A DNA stretch of 64,000 nt from the NCBI GenBank assembly GCA_018812715.1, contig JAHJCT010000017.1, positions 62,001-126,000 on the forward strand. Direction: 5' to 3'. Positions 48,875 to 58,700 of the stretch are shown piece by piece; position 1 is the first letter of the stretch; each line of letters begins with the position of its first letter. This stretch comes from Microcaldota archaeon (lineage in GTDB: Archaea; Micrarchaeota; Micrarchaeia; Anstonellales; Bilamarchaeaceae). A program made the translations under genes and the position numbers. The notes below the pieces were generated by a model, which saw only the letters and a list, made by a program, of their open reading frames with translations, had not been told where the DNA came from and searched no databases.

Positions 48875-51800
48875 ATGGGAGGATCATCGCTGAGGTATAC
48901 AGAACCTTTTAATTCTAGTTCTAGAGAATCATCTACGGGTCGCCGAGATGGATTTCTCAGGCGTGCTGCCCGTTATGCAGTTTTAACTACTACTGCACTA
49001 GGTGCTTTTATGACTGGAAATGGTGTTATAACAGAAGCTCGTGCTGAAGAGCAGCGAGTAGAATTTAGTGTTATTAGAGATGCACAAACTAATCTTGCAC
49101 TCGGATTGGATGGAATAAGAGGAACATTAATAGACCAGCGAGATGCAGAAATGCCCGTTGGTGTTGGCTATTCTGATCCAAATGTCGTACAACTACTTCG
49201 AACAATTGAAGGTGTTAATGAACAATTGAGGCCACACAACGGTGGTCAAGATGTTGTTCCTCTTACCGGAACAACTGATCAGGAAAAATTCCAATCATTG
49301 AATCGCTGGTTAGGCAGAGATGAAACTGCTCCAATAGATTTTGATGCCCTTAGTGCTCTTGAAGCCAGATTAACTATGGAAGTTATGGGCCTTGCCTCTG
49401 CTGTTGGCGGTGCACAAGAAATTGTAGCTACTGTTGGTGGCGAAGCACCAGTTGTAGCGCAAGAAGCTCCTCCAGTAGTTGAAGAAGAAGCACCAGTAGT
49501 TATCAATACTGAACAAAGAACTCACTACGAGAGTATTGCAGCAGATCTTGATGTTATTGCACAATATGGCCGTACACAAGATAGAACACAAGCAGGGCAA
49601 TATCGTGATCAAATTAGAGAACAATTAGCAAGTGATAATCCTGATTTAGAAGCGCTTGCACAAGTTGAAACAAATAGTCAGAGTTTGAGAGATCGTAGAC
49701 TTGCTGCCGCTCAAGCAAATCGTGATGAAGCACAACAACAAGAACTCGCGCAGGCTGCTGATCAGGCTGAAGAACAAGAAGGTCGACCTTTTGCACTTAC
49801 TGGTGATTTACTACAAATTCAAAGAGATCTTCAAGCTATTCAAGACAGTCAACCCATTGCAGCTGAAATTCTAACTATGCTTCCACGTGCATATTTATGC
49901 GGTCCAGGCACAAGAGAACAATATGTCAGATTCCTCGGAGAAGCACGCAATGCATTAACTGCTGAAGAGCCAAATCTTGTTCAAGCAAGAGAAAGAGTTG
50001 AAAGTGCACGCGCAATTGATCAAAGAGAACAAACACTTTATGCATTATTCTTAAGACAGGTTATCATTCCTGGTGCAACAGTTTACAGTGAAGCACTGGC
50101 AGGAAGTACTGTTCCTACTGAAGCTCAAATGCAAGAATTTGAAACAAGAGATGAAATTGAAGTTCCAGGAAGAAGAACCAGTACACGTGATCGCGAAAGA
50201 ATGGAAAGAAACAGATATTACAGAACTTCAAATGGCATACACAATGGACGAGAACAATTGGTAAATCCTACAAACGTTCTACTCACTACAGCAACCCAAT
50301 ATCTTGAACATAATGAAGGAAATCTTTCATTCAATTATGTCTGGGATCTTTATCAGTCTCTTCAGACAAATGGACAAGCAGTAACATTCCTTATTGATGT
50401 TTGGGATTATGCACAGGCCCATGGAATCAATGATGCTCCTGTGGAAGTAAGAAGAAACTTCATGCAGGCATATGCTGTTGCTGCATTAACATTTGCTGAT
50501 CCAGAGTTTAATCCATATCCAAGTTATCCTGAAGGACTTAGAAGATTACTTTTTGATCAGTATCGAGAAGCAACTGGGAATAGAGATGCAACAGATGCAG
50601 ATGTAATGGCTGCACTTATGCGTTCTCATCATACAAGAGTTCAGGATGCTTTAATTGGTGTTTATCAATGGAGTGCAACACTTGCTCCTGAACTTTCTGG
50701 TGATGTTGCAACTTCAATCTCCCGTTTAAGAGCAGGAAGAATGGTTTATATGGAAGAATATGAACCATACATCCGCGATAGATACAGTGGTGTAACTGAT
50801 GCTCAAAGGCTTGAAGATACCCGTTATTTCTTAACTAATGCAGTACAATTAGCAGAAGAATCTGGCATGTCTTCTGAAGATGATTTAATTCAATATGCCA
50901 GAGCCCAGCTTGCAATTAATACTGATGATTATGCTCCAGAACAACTGCAAAATCTGGCTGACAGATACTATGCAATGTCATTGGATCTTTTGGCAATAAG
51001 AGAAGCAGAACTCTGGCTTGCAAATCCTGATCTTTGTCGTACAGCACCAGAGCTTGATAGAGCACGTGGCCTAATAACAGAAGCAAGAATGGTGTTTGAA
51101 TGGAATTTCTCACACCCTGAAGTTGAATCAACATTCTATTCTTTCTTATCTAGGAATATAGCTGATGAAGTAACAACCTTGCTCGCTCCATTTGCACTTT
51201 CTTCAATTGAATCTCATGCAACCTATCTTTCTCTTACCGCAATTGACAATGCACAATCCAATGTTATGGATTATTTATTCCCTGAAGGTCAAGAACGTAC
51301 ACTTGATGAAGATCCTGTAGCTTATAGGGAAGCAGTAATAGCTGATAGAGAAGCGGCCTTTATTGCAGCAACTAGCAGCGAACAAAACCATTTGAGAATG
51401 CTCGTAAGTTTAAGAACTGATCGTGATTTTGGGCCTCTTCCTCTTGTACCAACTACATGGGAAAATGATTTAGAAGTTCTAAGTCCACAACTAGGAAGAG
51501 CAGAGGTAGTTGGTTCTGGCGTTGATATCAGTCTCATAAGTGTTGGTGGCGAGAGATCAAGACTCACATTAGCTCCTGCAGATCCTGGACGTGCTATTAT
51601 AGGCGGCGGGCAATATCGTAGGGAATTGGCTGCACTATATCCACAAGGTCATGCATTTGCAGAAATTCACAGGCAAACATTGCTTCATATTGATGAAGGA
51701 GCACCAGCACTTCTAAGGCAAATGAATGCAGATGGTTTCAGAACTACCCTGGATGGCATAGCAGAAAGATATGATCAGCCGCAGGTTCTTACACAATCAA

Positions 51801-52726
51801 ATGCTCTTCTCAACGAAATACTGAGAACAAGATTGGATGAACTTGAAACCAGACTCGGATCTCGCAGAGAAGATGGAGTCGTTATTTCAACCATTCCAAC
51901 ACGCAGTGATGATCCACATGCATATTATGTTGTAAGGGCACAGGAAGCACAAAGAAATGGCAGACGACACCTGGAAAGATTCAATACTAATCTAGATTCA
52001 GATCTTTTTGAAGGACAAGTTGATCCAAGGATGGCAATCATGGAAGTTGAAGCTGCAATTGCAAGCCTTTCTCCTGAATTTGTGGATGGTATACCAGTTA
52101 GAGATGTAGAAGAACAAATAACTGCAACACTTGAGGAACTTTCATTCTATGTTCCCAGTACTGACATAAGAATTGACAGGTCTGGTTCAAGACCAGTACG
52201 GGTGCGCTTTACAGCAGAACAAGTAATGGTCAGGCAAGATGAGGGTGCCGAAGTTTCTCTTGAAGAATATGAGCGTTCAACAGGTTCAGATATAACTTTA
52301 ACATATAATTGGTTTATTTATCAGAGCCTTGGCCAAAGCGAAGATGTTAACGCTACACGCTATCTGCTCAATCCCAGCTATCTTGCAGAAGGCGAACAAA
52401 GATATATCGGCCAGGTAATGAGAAACGTAACACTTACAGATGGAACTACTGGAGATTTTGTTGTGCGGGTAAGACCAAGCGGCATGGAACCTACAGAAGG
52501 TCCTGAATGGCTACCTCTGACAGAATTGAATGGAAGGGTGCGGCCTGAAAATGTATTGTATCAGCTCTATGACGGCACACTTGAACCTATGAGAGGCAGC
52601 TTACTCAATGAACATCTTGATGAAGTCGCCAGAAGACGTACCAGCAATGTCAACACAGTCAATGAATATGGTCCTACAATACCAGTGGTTATTGTGTCTC
52701 CAACAGGAATGACACTTCAAGAATAA
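48875..52726 (+). CDS. Very large exported helical protein
   Basis: 1283 residues. N-terminus with two Arg pairs (GRRDGFLRRAARYAVL), a hydrophobic stretch TTTALGAFMTGNGVITEARA, and cleavage expected near ARA-EE, as in a signal peptide. The body is helical, rich in Glu, Gln, Arg and Ala, with some 40-residue patterns, and few cysteines. No membrane segment or catalytic motif. ATG follows GAGGATGGGTAA. First of a group of three exported proteins. Function unknown, possibly surface or periplasm-like scaffold. Confidence 0.75.
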   Translation: MGGSSLRYTEPFNSSSRESSTGRRDGFLRRAARYAVLTTTALGAFMTGNGVITEARAEEQRVEFSVIRDAQTNLALGLDGIRGTLIDQRDAEMPVGVGYSDPNVVQLLRTIEGVNEQLRPHNGGQDVVPLTGTTDQEKFQSLNRWLGRDETAPIDFDALSALEARLTMEVMGLASAVGGAQEIVATVGGEAPVVAQEAPPVVEEEAPVVINTEQRTHYESIAADLDVIAQYGRTQDRTQAGQYRDQIREQLASDNPDLEALAQVETNSQSLRDRRLAAAQANRDEAQQQELAQAADQAEEQEGRPFALTGDLLQIQRDLQAIQDSQPIAAEILTMLPRAYLCGPGTREQYVRFLGEARNALTAEEPNLVQARERVESARAIDQREQTLYALFLRQVIIPGATVYSEALAGSTVPTEAQMQEFETRDEIEVPGRRTSTRDRERMERNRYYRTSNGIHNGREQLVNPTNVLLTTATQYLEHNEGNLSFNYVWDLYQSLQTNGQAVTFLIDVWDYAQAHGINDAPVEVRRNFMQAYAVAALTFADPEFNPYPSYPEGLRRLLFDQYREATGNRDATDADVMAALMRSHHTRVQDALIGVYQWSATLAPELSGDVATSISRLRAGRMVYMEEYEPYIRDRYSGVTDAQRLEDTRYFLTNAVQLAEESGMSSEDDLIQYARAQLAINTDDYAPEQLQNLADRYYAMSLDLLAIREAELWLANPDLCRTAPELDRARGLITEARMVFEWNFSHPEVESTFYSFLSRNIADEVTTLLAPFALSSIESHATYLSLTAIDNAQSNVMDYLFPEGQERTLDEDPVAYREAVIADREAAFIAATSSEQNHLRMLVSLRTDRDFGPLPLVPTTWENDLEVLSPQLGRAEVVGSGVDISLISVGGERSRLTLAPADPGRAIIGGGQYRRELAALYPQGHAFAEIHRQTLLHIDEGAPALLRQMNADGFRTTLDGIAERYDQPQVLTQSNALLNEILRTRLDELETRLGSRREDGVVISTIPTRSDDPHAYYVVRAQEAQRNGRRHLERFNTNLDSDLFEGQVDPRMAIMEVEAAIASLSPEFVDGIPVRDVEEQITATLEELSFYVPSTDIRIDRSGSRPVRVRFTAEQVMVRQDEGAEVSLEEYERSTGSDITLTYNWFIYQSLGQSEDVNATRYLLNPSYLAEGEQRYIGQVMRNVTLTDGTTGDFVVRVRPSGMEPTEGPEWLPLTELNGRVRPENVLYQLYDGTLEPMRGSLLNEHLDEVARRRTSNVNTVNEYGPTIPVVIVSPTGMTLQE

Positions 52727-52747
52727 TATTCATGGGAGGTGAAATGG

Positions 52748-52915
52748 GTGGAACTTAAAAAAATAGACAGTTTGAGGCAGAGGGATGCACCAAACTCTAA
52801 ACACAGAGTTGCAAAATGGGCATCAGCAGCGGCTTTAGGCCTTTATTCGTTTGCCGGATCTCAGGGACAATTTTTAAATTTAGACATCCCAATACCATTA
52901 GTATTCACTATATAG
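52748..52915 (+). CDS. Possible short membrane peptide or broken signal peptide
   Basis: Read directly: GTG at 52748 opens 55 codons, ending TAG 52913-52915, preceded by GGAGGTGAAATG. The product starts with a basic stretch then AKWASAAALGLYSFAGSQGQ, like a signal peptide. The following gene (52926) begins with a residue pattern (SLAQAEEAPREE) that looks like the cleavage end of a signal peptide, but in another frame with an intervening stop, so this may be its separated N-terminus. Confidence 0.4.
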   Translation: MELKKIDSLRQRDAPNSKHRVAKWASAAALGLYSFAGSQGQFLNLDIPIPLVFTI

Positions 52916-52925
52916 GTGACTAAAC

Positions 52926-54875
52926 ATGGGAGGATCCCTGGCACAGGCTGAAGAAGCCCCGAGAGAAGAAGGAACAGATACATTATCATTTATACGAGCA
53001 CTTGATCCAAGCAGAGAAATTACTGATTCTCATCCAACACGTGCTGAAGCACCAGCAATATTGGTTGACAATGCATTGAGAATTCAGGAGCTTATGGAAT
53101 TAGTTCGTGGTGAACGACCTGCTGAAGGAAACGCAATGCGCGGAACTTATGATGAAGCAGTGCGTGTTCTTGGAGAAGGACAAGGAAGAGATGCTGCTTT
53201 GCAAGCTCTTGATCGCATGCTTATTGGCGTATTCCAAACTCTTGAACAAAGAATTCGCGATGGCGATATTACAGATAGAGCTGGGTTTGGTGCAAGTGTT
53301 GATAGATTTGAACAATTGCTCAATAGCATAAATGCAGGAATAGACACTGATCCTGATCGTTACCTGGCCTATGATCCGCACATAAATACAATAACGAGTT
53401 TGCTTACGGTTCTTCAAGGTGGGAGTATAGGCGCTGGTGTAAGAGAACAGGATGAGGCAACAGGGCAAAGAGCATTGCCATTCATAGATATGCCGCTTCA
53501 TGATCTTGGAGCAATTCATCTTATATCAAGTACAGATGATGAAACAATTGTTACAGTCAATGCTGAGGTAACTCCAGTTTTAACGTCGATGTTTGGTGGT
53601 CAAGATATAGCGCAGAATTCATTGAATCAATTGGCAAATGCATATGCTACTTTGACAAACCATCCAAATGATCTGAGCCAGCATCAACAAGCAGCAAATC
53701 TATTGTATGAAGCATTGAACCAAATTCCTCAAGACAAAGAAATTTGGAATTCATCAGTTCATCCGCACTTTACTGCTGCCATGGAGGCATTGCAGCGTGG
53801 TGATCTGAGAACTGCACTTTCTGAATTAACCCAGGAAACTTCATTCAATGCAGTTTATGGCCAATTGAACAATTTCTATACGATTTCGGTGAACCAAACT
53901 GCCGTAGCTGTTATGCGTGCTGGTGTTACAGTTAGATACGAATTTCCTGACAACATGCAACGATTCGAGGAATTTATGGCAGGTGCACGTGAAGGTACAC
54001 TTGAACCTGCATTCATTTGGCTTGCATTAGGTCTTCATTATGAATATCTCTTGATGAGTGGCCAATTGCAGCAATTCCAGCTTGAACTTGGTGGTGAAGA
54101 ACCTACACTTACACAAGTTGGGAGTACGCCTCTCAGCGGAACCGGCAATGTTTTCCGTGTTAGGCCCGAGATTGCCATTGGAGCGGGTGCATGGGGCCAT
54201 CCTATAGAAATTGTTCTCCATGCAGATATTGGCTATAGAGAATGGGCAATGGGTGCTGACATTGAAATGCAAGATGGTTCAACTCAAAGGCTTGAAATCG
54301 GTGATGATGGTGCCTTTATTGGTCTTTGGGGAGTTGAAGTTAGATTCCCAGGCAGGACTGGCGAACGTTCCAGGATTAGATTGGAACGTGTTGGTCTTGG
54401 TGCAGTAGGACATCCAGAAAATGCACTTGCTTACTTGACCCTATCAGGTACATGGACAGAAGGAAATGTTATGAGAATCCAGTCATTTGTAACTCCACAA
54501 TACTCTCACTTCCTCAGACAACACAGAGTGGGCGGTGACATAAGACCTGCAGATTTTACATTCCAATTGGATCCACAATGGTCTCTTTACTTCGGTCCTG
54601 GACTTAGATACGAATATAACATCGGGAATGATTCACATACCTTCGAAGCGTATATGGGTGCAGGCTTTAGGTTTGATAGAGGAGTTGAGCTTGATCTTCG
54701 TGGAGGGTATATAGAAGGAGTAGGCGGACCAGAAGGCGAACGTGTTCCAGGAACAGGTTTTGGTGGACTTAACCTTACACTCACACCAGCCGATTGGTTC
54801 AGATCTGCAGACGACACTCCTATTACACGTGATACTGTCCCAAGAAGGGCAAGAGAGGAGGAACGAGATGAATAA
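52926..54875 (+). CDS. Large exported protein with beta-barrel-like C-terminus
   Basis: 649 residues from ATG 52926 with GGTGAC upstream. N-terminal ~380 residues are helical. From about residue 400 there are many amphipathic strands with alternating hydrophobic residues and aromatic turns (FRVRPEIAIGAGAWG, EIVLHADIGYREWAMGADIEM, RSRIRLERVGLGAVG, WSLYFGPGLRYEYNIGN, FEAYMGAGFRFDRGVELDLRGGYIEG), as in outer-membrane-type barrels. No lipobox, no real signal peptide. Such a barrel is unexpected in an archaeon. Overlaps the next gene by 8 bases. Confidence 0.7.
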   Translation: MGGSLAQAEEAPREEGTDTLSFIRALDPSREITDSHPTRAEAPAILVDNALRIQELMELVRGERPAEGNAMRGTYDEAVRVLGEGQGRDAALQALDRMLIGVFQTLEQRIRDGDITDRAGFGASVDRFEQLLNSINAGIDTDPDRYLAYDPHINTITSLLTVLQGGSIGAGVREQDEATGQRALPFIDMPLHDLGAIHLISSTDDETIVTVNAEVTPVLTSMFGGQDIAQNSLNQLANAYATLTNHPNDLSQHQQAANLLYEALNQIPQDKEIWNSSVHPHFTAAMEALQRGDLRTALSELTQETSFNAVYGQLNNFYTISVNQTAVAVMRAGVTVRYEFPDNMQRFEEFMAGAREGTLEPAFIWLALGLHYEYLLMSGQLQQFQLELGGEEPTLTQVGSTPLSGTGNVFRVRPEIAIGAGAWGHPIEIVLHADIGYREWAMGADIEMQDGSTQRLEIGDDGAFIGLWGVEVRFPGRTGERSRIRLERVGLGAVGHPENALAYLTLSGTWTEGNVMRIQSFVTPQYSHFLRQHRVGGDIRPADFTFQLDPQWSLYFGPGLRYEYNIGNDSHTFEAYMGAGFRFDRGVELDLRGGYIEGVGGPEGERVPGTGFGGLNLTLTPADWFRSADDTPITRDTVPRRAREEERDE

Positions 54876-56916
54876 ATACCTTTTTTCTCTTTTAATTTTA
54901 TTTTCTTCGGTTTATGCAACCAGTATAAACAATGGTGAATTCGAAGGAACAATGTCAACATGGTATTTTGAAACAGACATGCAATTTACTACTGATTTTA
55001 CATTATCTTTAGTTAGCGGTAGTGTAGCCACTGGTGATCCAGCTGATCTTGAAACTGGCGACATTGTATGTATGGGTTCAGTAGTAAGAGTTACCCCGAC
55101 AATAAATACAGAATGGGCAACGCCTGATTTTGATGTTGTTGCCCTTTATCCAGCTTGGGGCCCAGGCTATCCAGCTATGATTACCTATAGTACAGTCAAT
55201 ACTAATAGAGATATAGAATGGCTTTCCTCATCCATATTCAATAATCACAAAACATTTGCTGATGCAAATGATTACTCACAGGATATATCTAGATATGAAG
55301 AACTTGACATTTTTTATGATCAAAGTGTAACCTACAACAATGCAACCGGCCAATTCCACTCAAACAAAAAAGGCGGGGCAAATCTTTTCTGTAAAGGAAC
55401 TCTTCAAACGCGCGATGGCACTACAGAAGAAGGGACTTCATCACTTCCAACTACAAGTTCTGTTGATATTACTTTAGATGGTGGCGGTTCACATGCAATT
55501 TCAACTAGAATTACTGGAACCGAATGCTTCGGGGCTGTTGTAAAACACCCTCTTGATTTGGATGATCCACCATGGTTCTGGCTTGATTATTTCTCTCACA
55601 GCCCTCCATCAGCTCTTTCAAATCCTTTAGGTACAACTACAAAAACACTTACTGTCCAAGAAGGCGGTGGAACCTGCGATTTCCATGAAACCGATGTGGT
55701 TGCAAGCGGATCTACTGATGATGATCTGATAATGGTCCGAGTAACTATGGAGAATGATGGTGCTCAAATCCTCATTACAGATGTATCAAGTTCAAACGTA
55801 GATTATACTGTGGAACCATTCCCAGTAGCATTATGCGATGTTCTTGGTTTCCCTGAATCAATTTGTCCTGCTTCAAATGGATTTGAAGAACCAATCAATA
55901 CTGGCAGTGAAAAAGATCTTTATGTTCTTATACAAAGAGGTGTAGGGGCAAGTGGTGGAACTGTTCTGACATTTGATGCAGAAACCGTTTCAGACTCATG
56001 TGGTGGTGCAGGAACATGCAGTGAGCTTGTCAGCCTTACTGGTCCAATCACATGTGAAATAGAACCACCAGAACTTGAATATGGAACATTAGAAGTAGCA
56101 GAATTCCTTGTATCATGCGAAGATCTTGCAGGAGATCCAATATCATGTGTTGGTGATGATTGGTATTGGGAAACCATTTCCGGAGATTTCATAGAAAGAG
56201 ACAATACACATGCCCTTGCTTATCCAACATCTCCTCCAGGTTCTTCTGGAACATTAAATTACAGATCTGGCATTGCACTGTGTTTCTCTGATATAGATGT
56301 AGTATCTCCAAATTACGAATGCGAATTTATACCACCAAGTGCAAATATGAATACTGGTGATTCACAATACTTTGATCTTAATTGTTTTGTAGGTGGCAGT
56401 GCATCTGAACCTGATGATGCAGATTATGATGCTATCAATGGACTTGATGGAAGTACTAGCGGCTCAAGCACTGCTGGAACAACATTCAATGCAGGTGCTG
56501 AAAGCAGCGGTGATCTCAGAGGATTTGCCCAATGGGATGATCCAACTGATGATCCAGTTTTGGGTGCAGTTGCATTAGCGCCAATAACCATCGGTGCATC
56601 GAATGAAACTGATGGAGACGATGATGGTTCAACCGAATTCTGCACTATTGGTGACGGCCCTCTTACTGTCTATCCTGGTTATAGTAGCTGGCTATCAATT
56701 AAGTGCGGTCCTGATGGAAATGAAACATGCAGTAGTGTTGATTGGTCTATAGATCCTCCTGATGTTGGTTCAGTAAGCGGCAACAATCTTGGTGCAGATG
56801 TAACAATAACTGGCTCACCAGGTGAATCAGGGATAATATGGGCTGTTGTTGGCGAGGATGAAAGCTGCTTTAAACCATTTTTCATCAGTACTCCAGATTG
56901 TTGGGAGTTCTCATAA
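54868..56916 (+). CDS. Exported Ig-like repeat protein
   Basis: 682 residues from ATG 54868 (GAGGAGG site, signal peptide MNKYLFSLLILFSSVYA). Beta-rich, acidic, with paired cysteines; from about residue 380 three similar segments (CEIEPPELEYGTLEVAEFLVSCED, CEFIPPSANMNTGDSQYFDLNCFV, CTIGDGPLTVYPGYSSWLSIKCGP) suggest Ig-like (Big-type) repeats. No membrane anchor at the C-terminus. Third gene of the exported-protein group and likely surface exposed. Confidence 0.7.
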   Translation: MNKYLFSLLILFSSVYATSINNGEFEGTMSTWYFETDMQFTTDFTLSLVSGSVATGDPADLETGDIVCMGSVVRVTPTINTEWATPDFDVVALYPAWGPGYPAMITYSTVNTNRDIEWLSSSIFNNHKTFADANDYSQDISRYEELDIFYDQSVTYNNATGQFHSNKKGGANLFCKGTLQTRDGTTEEGTSSLPTTSSVDITLDGGGSHAISTRITGTECFGAVVKHPLDLDDPPWFWLDYFSHSPPSALSNPLGTTTKTLTVQEGGGTCDFHETDVVASGSTDDDLIMVRVTMENDGAQILITDVSSSNVDYTVEPFPVALCDVLGFPESICPASNGFEEPINTGSEKDLYVLIQRGVGASGGTVLTFDAETVSDSCGGAGTCSELVSLTGPITCEIEPPELEYGTLEVAEFLVSCEDLAGDPISCVGDDWYWETISGDFIERDNTHALAYPTSPPGSSGTLNYRSGIALCFSDIDVVSPNYECEFIPPSANMNTGDSQYFDLNCFVGGSASEPDDADYDAINGLDGSTSGSSTAGTTFNAGAESSGDLRGFAQWDDPTDDPVLGAVALAPITIGASNETDGDDDGSTEFCTIGDGPLTVYPGYSSWLSIKCGPDGNETCSSVDWSIDPPDVGSVSGNNLGADVTITGSPGESGIIWAVVGEDESCFKPFFISTPDCWEFS

Positions 56917-56917
56917 A

Positions 56918-57052
56918 CTTTCCTTATTCTTACTCCGGTCATGTTTTTGTTGCAAAGCAACAAAACAACCCTTGTTGCTACTGCAACAAGTGGTAAATTC
57001 AATCAAACTTCCTGTCCGGTGAACTTATTCTAAATTCAAAATATAAGGAAAG
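56918..57052 (+). repeat. MITE-like element containing dispersed repeat copy 2
   Basis: 135 bases flanked by a perfect 10-base inverted repeat, CTTTCCTTAT (56918-56927) and ATAAGGAAAG (57043-57052). The central 92 bases (56935-57026) match copy 1 at 38549-38640 with three differences and hold the same two GTTGC/GCAAC hairpins. Sits between two convergent stops, so it could also serve as a terminator. Confidence 0.8.
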
Positions 57053-57054
57053 CT

Positions 57055-58350
57055 TCAAATAGAATAAGTTTCAAGAAGTCGCGGTATAGTGACCTCATAA
57101 TCTTTTTCAAGCGCATCCTTAAGATCAGTCTTTTCTCCATGCATGATAAATATTTTCTTTAGCCCTTTGACTGATCGTATAAACTGCAAAAGTTCGTTGT
57201 AATCAGCATGGCCAGATATTCTTACTTTTTCTACTTTTAGTTTTAGTTCGATTTCCTTATCTCTTATTCGTATACATTTTTCTCCGTTTACTATCTTTTC
57301 CCCTGGTGTTCCCCGGGCTTGATATCCTACAAATATCATACTATTTATCGGATCATTTCCTAATTTTTCGAGGTAGAAATGAACTGGTCCACCAGTAATC
57401 ATACCTGATGTTGTTACTATGATGCTTGGCTCTTTCAGTACATCCTCCCTTGTTTTTGTGCGCGCTCTGTGGAAATTAGGGCTGTTGAAAGGATCATCTT
57501 CACTCATCAATATTCTCTTTTTGATATCATCATTAGCATATATTGCATTGTGGCGGTAAACCTTCATTGTTTTTCCTATCATCCCCTCTATGTATATTCT
57601 TGCATGCCTCAATGTTCCAGAGCGCATATAATCATCAAGAGCAAGCAATACTTCTTGCGCCCTGCCCACTGCAAAGCTTGGGATAATAACATGGCCACCA
57701 CGATCTAATGTTTGGTTTATCAAAGTTACAAGCTTCTGATAACTTTCTTTGTAACTTGGAATAATGTCCTCTCTGCCGCCATAAGTACTTTCAACTATTA
57801 GTGTGTCAGCAGTGAGATTCTTTTCGCAAGGGTCAAGAACACGTGTTTTTCTCATGCAAATATCTCCAGTAAATAAGACGTTTCTCTCATCGCCTTTTAC
57901 CAGTGTCATTGCACTTCCCATAACATGCCCAGCAGGATGAAATGTTATCCTGAAATCACTAGTAAATGGTTCATTGTACTCTACAATGCGGGCATCTTTC
58001 ATCACGTTTTCAACATCCTTTATGGTGAACAATCGCTTTCTTCCGCTCGTATGTAGGCGGTGATAATCAGCGAGTAGTATTCCCATCAGGTCTCGCGTTG
58101 GTTTTGTCAAAAATATCTTCGGTTTTATATTCTTGGAATAAACATGCGGCAGATAGCCACTGTGATCAAGGTGGGCATGTGAAATAGTTATATTTCTGAT
58201 TCTTTTCAATTCATCGTCGTGGATTAAAGGATATTCTGTTTTCTCTCCAAATTTTATTCCGCAGTCGAACATCAAATTTTTTCTTTTTTCTTCAAGGAGG
58301 ACACTCGCTCGACCTACTTCTTGTGCGCCTCCAAAAAATGTTAATCTCAT
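57055..58350 (-). CDS. Beta-CASP metallo-beta-lactamase nuclease (aCPSF2-like)
   Basis: 431 residues. HAHLDHSG (motif 2), AGHVMGSAM, LFTGDICMRK, IVESTYGGRE, motif A/B of beta-CASP in VIIPSFAVGRAQEVLLAL and TTSGMITGGP, and ISGHADYNELL, all of the archaeal aCPSF2/RNase J group. No N-terminal KH domains, so not aCPSF1. Likely 5'-3' or endoribonuclease in RNA decay or processing. ATG overlaps the stop of the MIP18 gene by 4 bases. Confidence 0.92.
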   Translation of the reverse strand: MRLTFFGGAQEVGRASVLLEEKRKNLMFDCGIKFGEKTEYPLIHDDELKRIRNITISHAHLDHSGYLPHVYSKNIKPKIFLTKPTRDLMGILLADYHRLHTSGRKRLFTIKDVENVMKDARIVEYNEPFTSDFRITFHPAGHVMGSAMTLVKGDERNVLFTGDICMRKTRVLDPCEKNLTADTLIVESTYGGREDIIPSYKESYQKLVTLINQTLDRGGHVIIPSFAVGRAQEVLLALDDYMRSGTLRHARIYIEGMIGKTMKVYRHNAIYANDDIKKRILMSEDDPFNSPNFHRARTKTREDVLKEPSIIVTTSGMITGGPVHFYLEKLGNDPINSMIFVGYQARGTPGEKIVNGEKCIRIRDKEIELKLKVEKVRISGHADYNELLQFIRSVKGLKKIFIMHGEKTDLKDALEKDYEVTIPRLLETYSI

Positions 58351-58640
58351 AAAATTCCCAATTTCATTTTTGCTTTTTTACTCATTCTTTCTGGTGTCCA
58401 TGGAGGGTCAAAAACAATATCTACCTCTATGTCAACACCTTCTATTTCATCTAATTTTTCCTTTACTTGCTGAAGCATATAATTCATCATAGGACAAGCA
58501 GGAGTGGTAAATGTCATTTTAATGTATACCTTTTCTTTTATTTTTATTTCATAAATAAGTCCCAAATCTACTATACTTACAGCTAATTCAGGATCATTTA
58601 CTTGATTTAGTTTATTAAGAATCTCCTTTTTTGTCACCAT
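58347..58640 (-). CDS. MIP18/DUF59 family iron-sulfur assembly protein
   Basis: 97 residues. NDPELAVSIVDLGLIYEI and the Cys in FTTPACPMMNYML, VDIVFDPPWTPERMS. Members (SufT, PaaD, Cia2-like) help deliver Fe-S clusters. Overlaps the beta-CASP gene start by 4 bases, so the two are one operon. Confidence 0.9.
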   Translation of the reverse strand: MVTKKEILNKLNQVNDPELAVSIVDLGLIYEIKIKEKVYIKMTFTTPACPMMNYMLQQVKEKLDEIEGVDIEVDIVFDPPWTPERMSKKAKMKLGIL

Positions 58641-58700
58641 ATACAGACTACTTTGGAAAAGCTTATTTAAAGTTCAGTTGAGTTATGTATGGGTGGTTTA

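Noticed and set aside
53100-53519. 139-residue minus-strand ORF within the exported barrel-like gene
   Set aside because: Shadow of the plus-strand gene in another frame; no ribosome binding site or domain.
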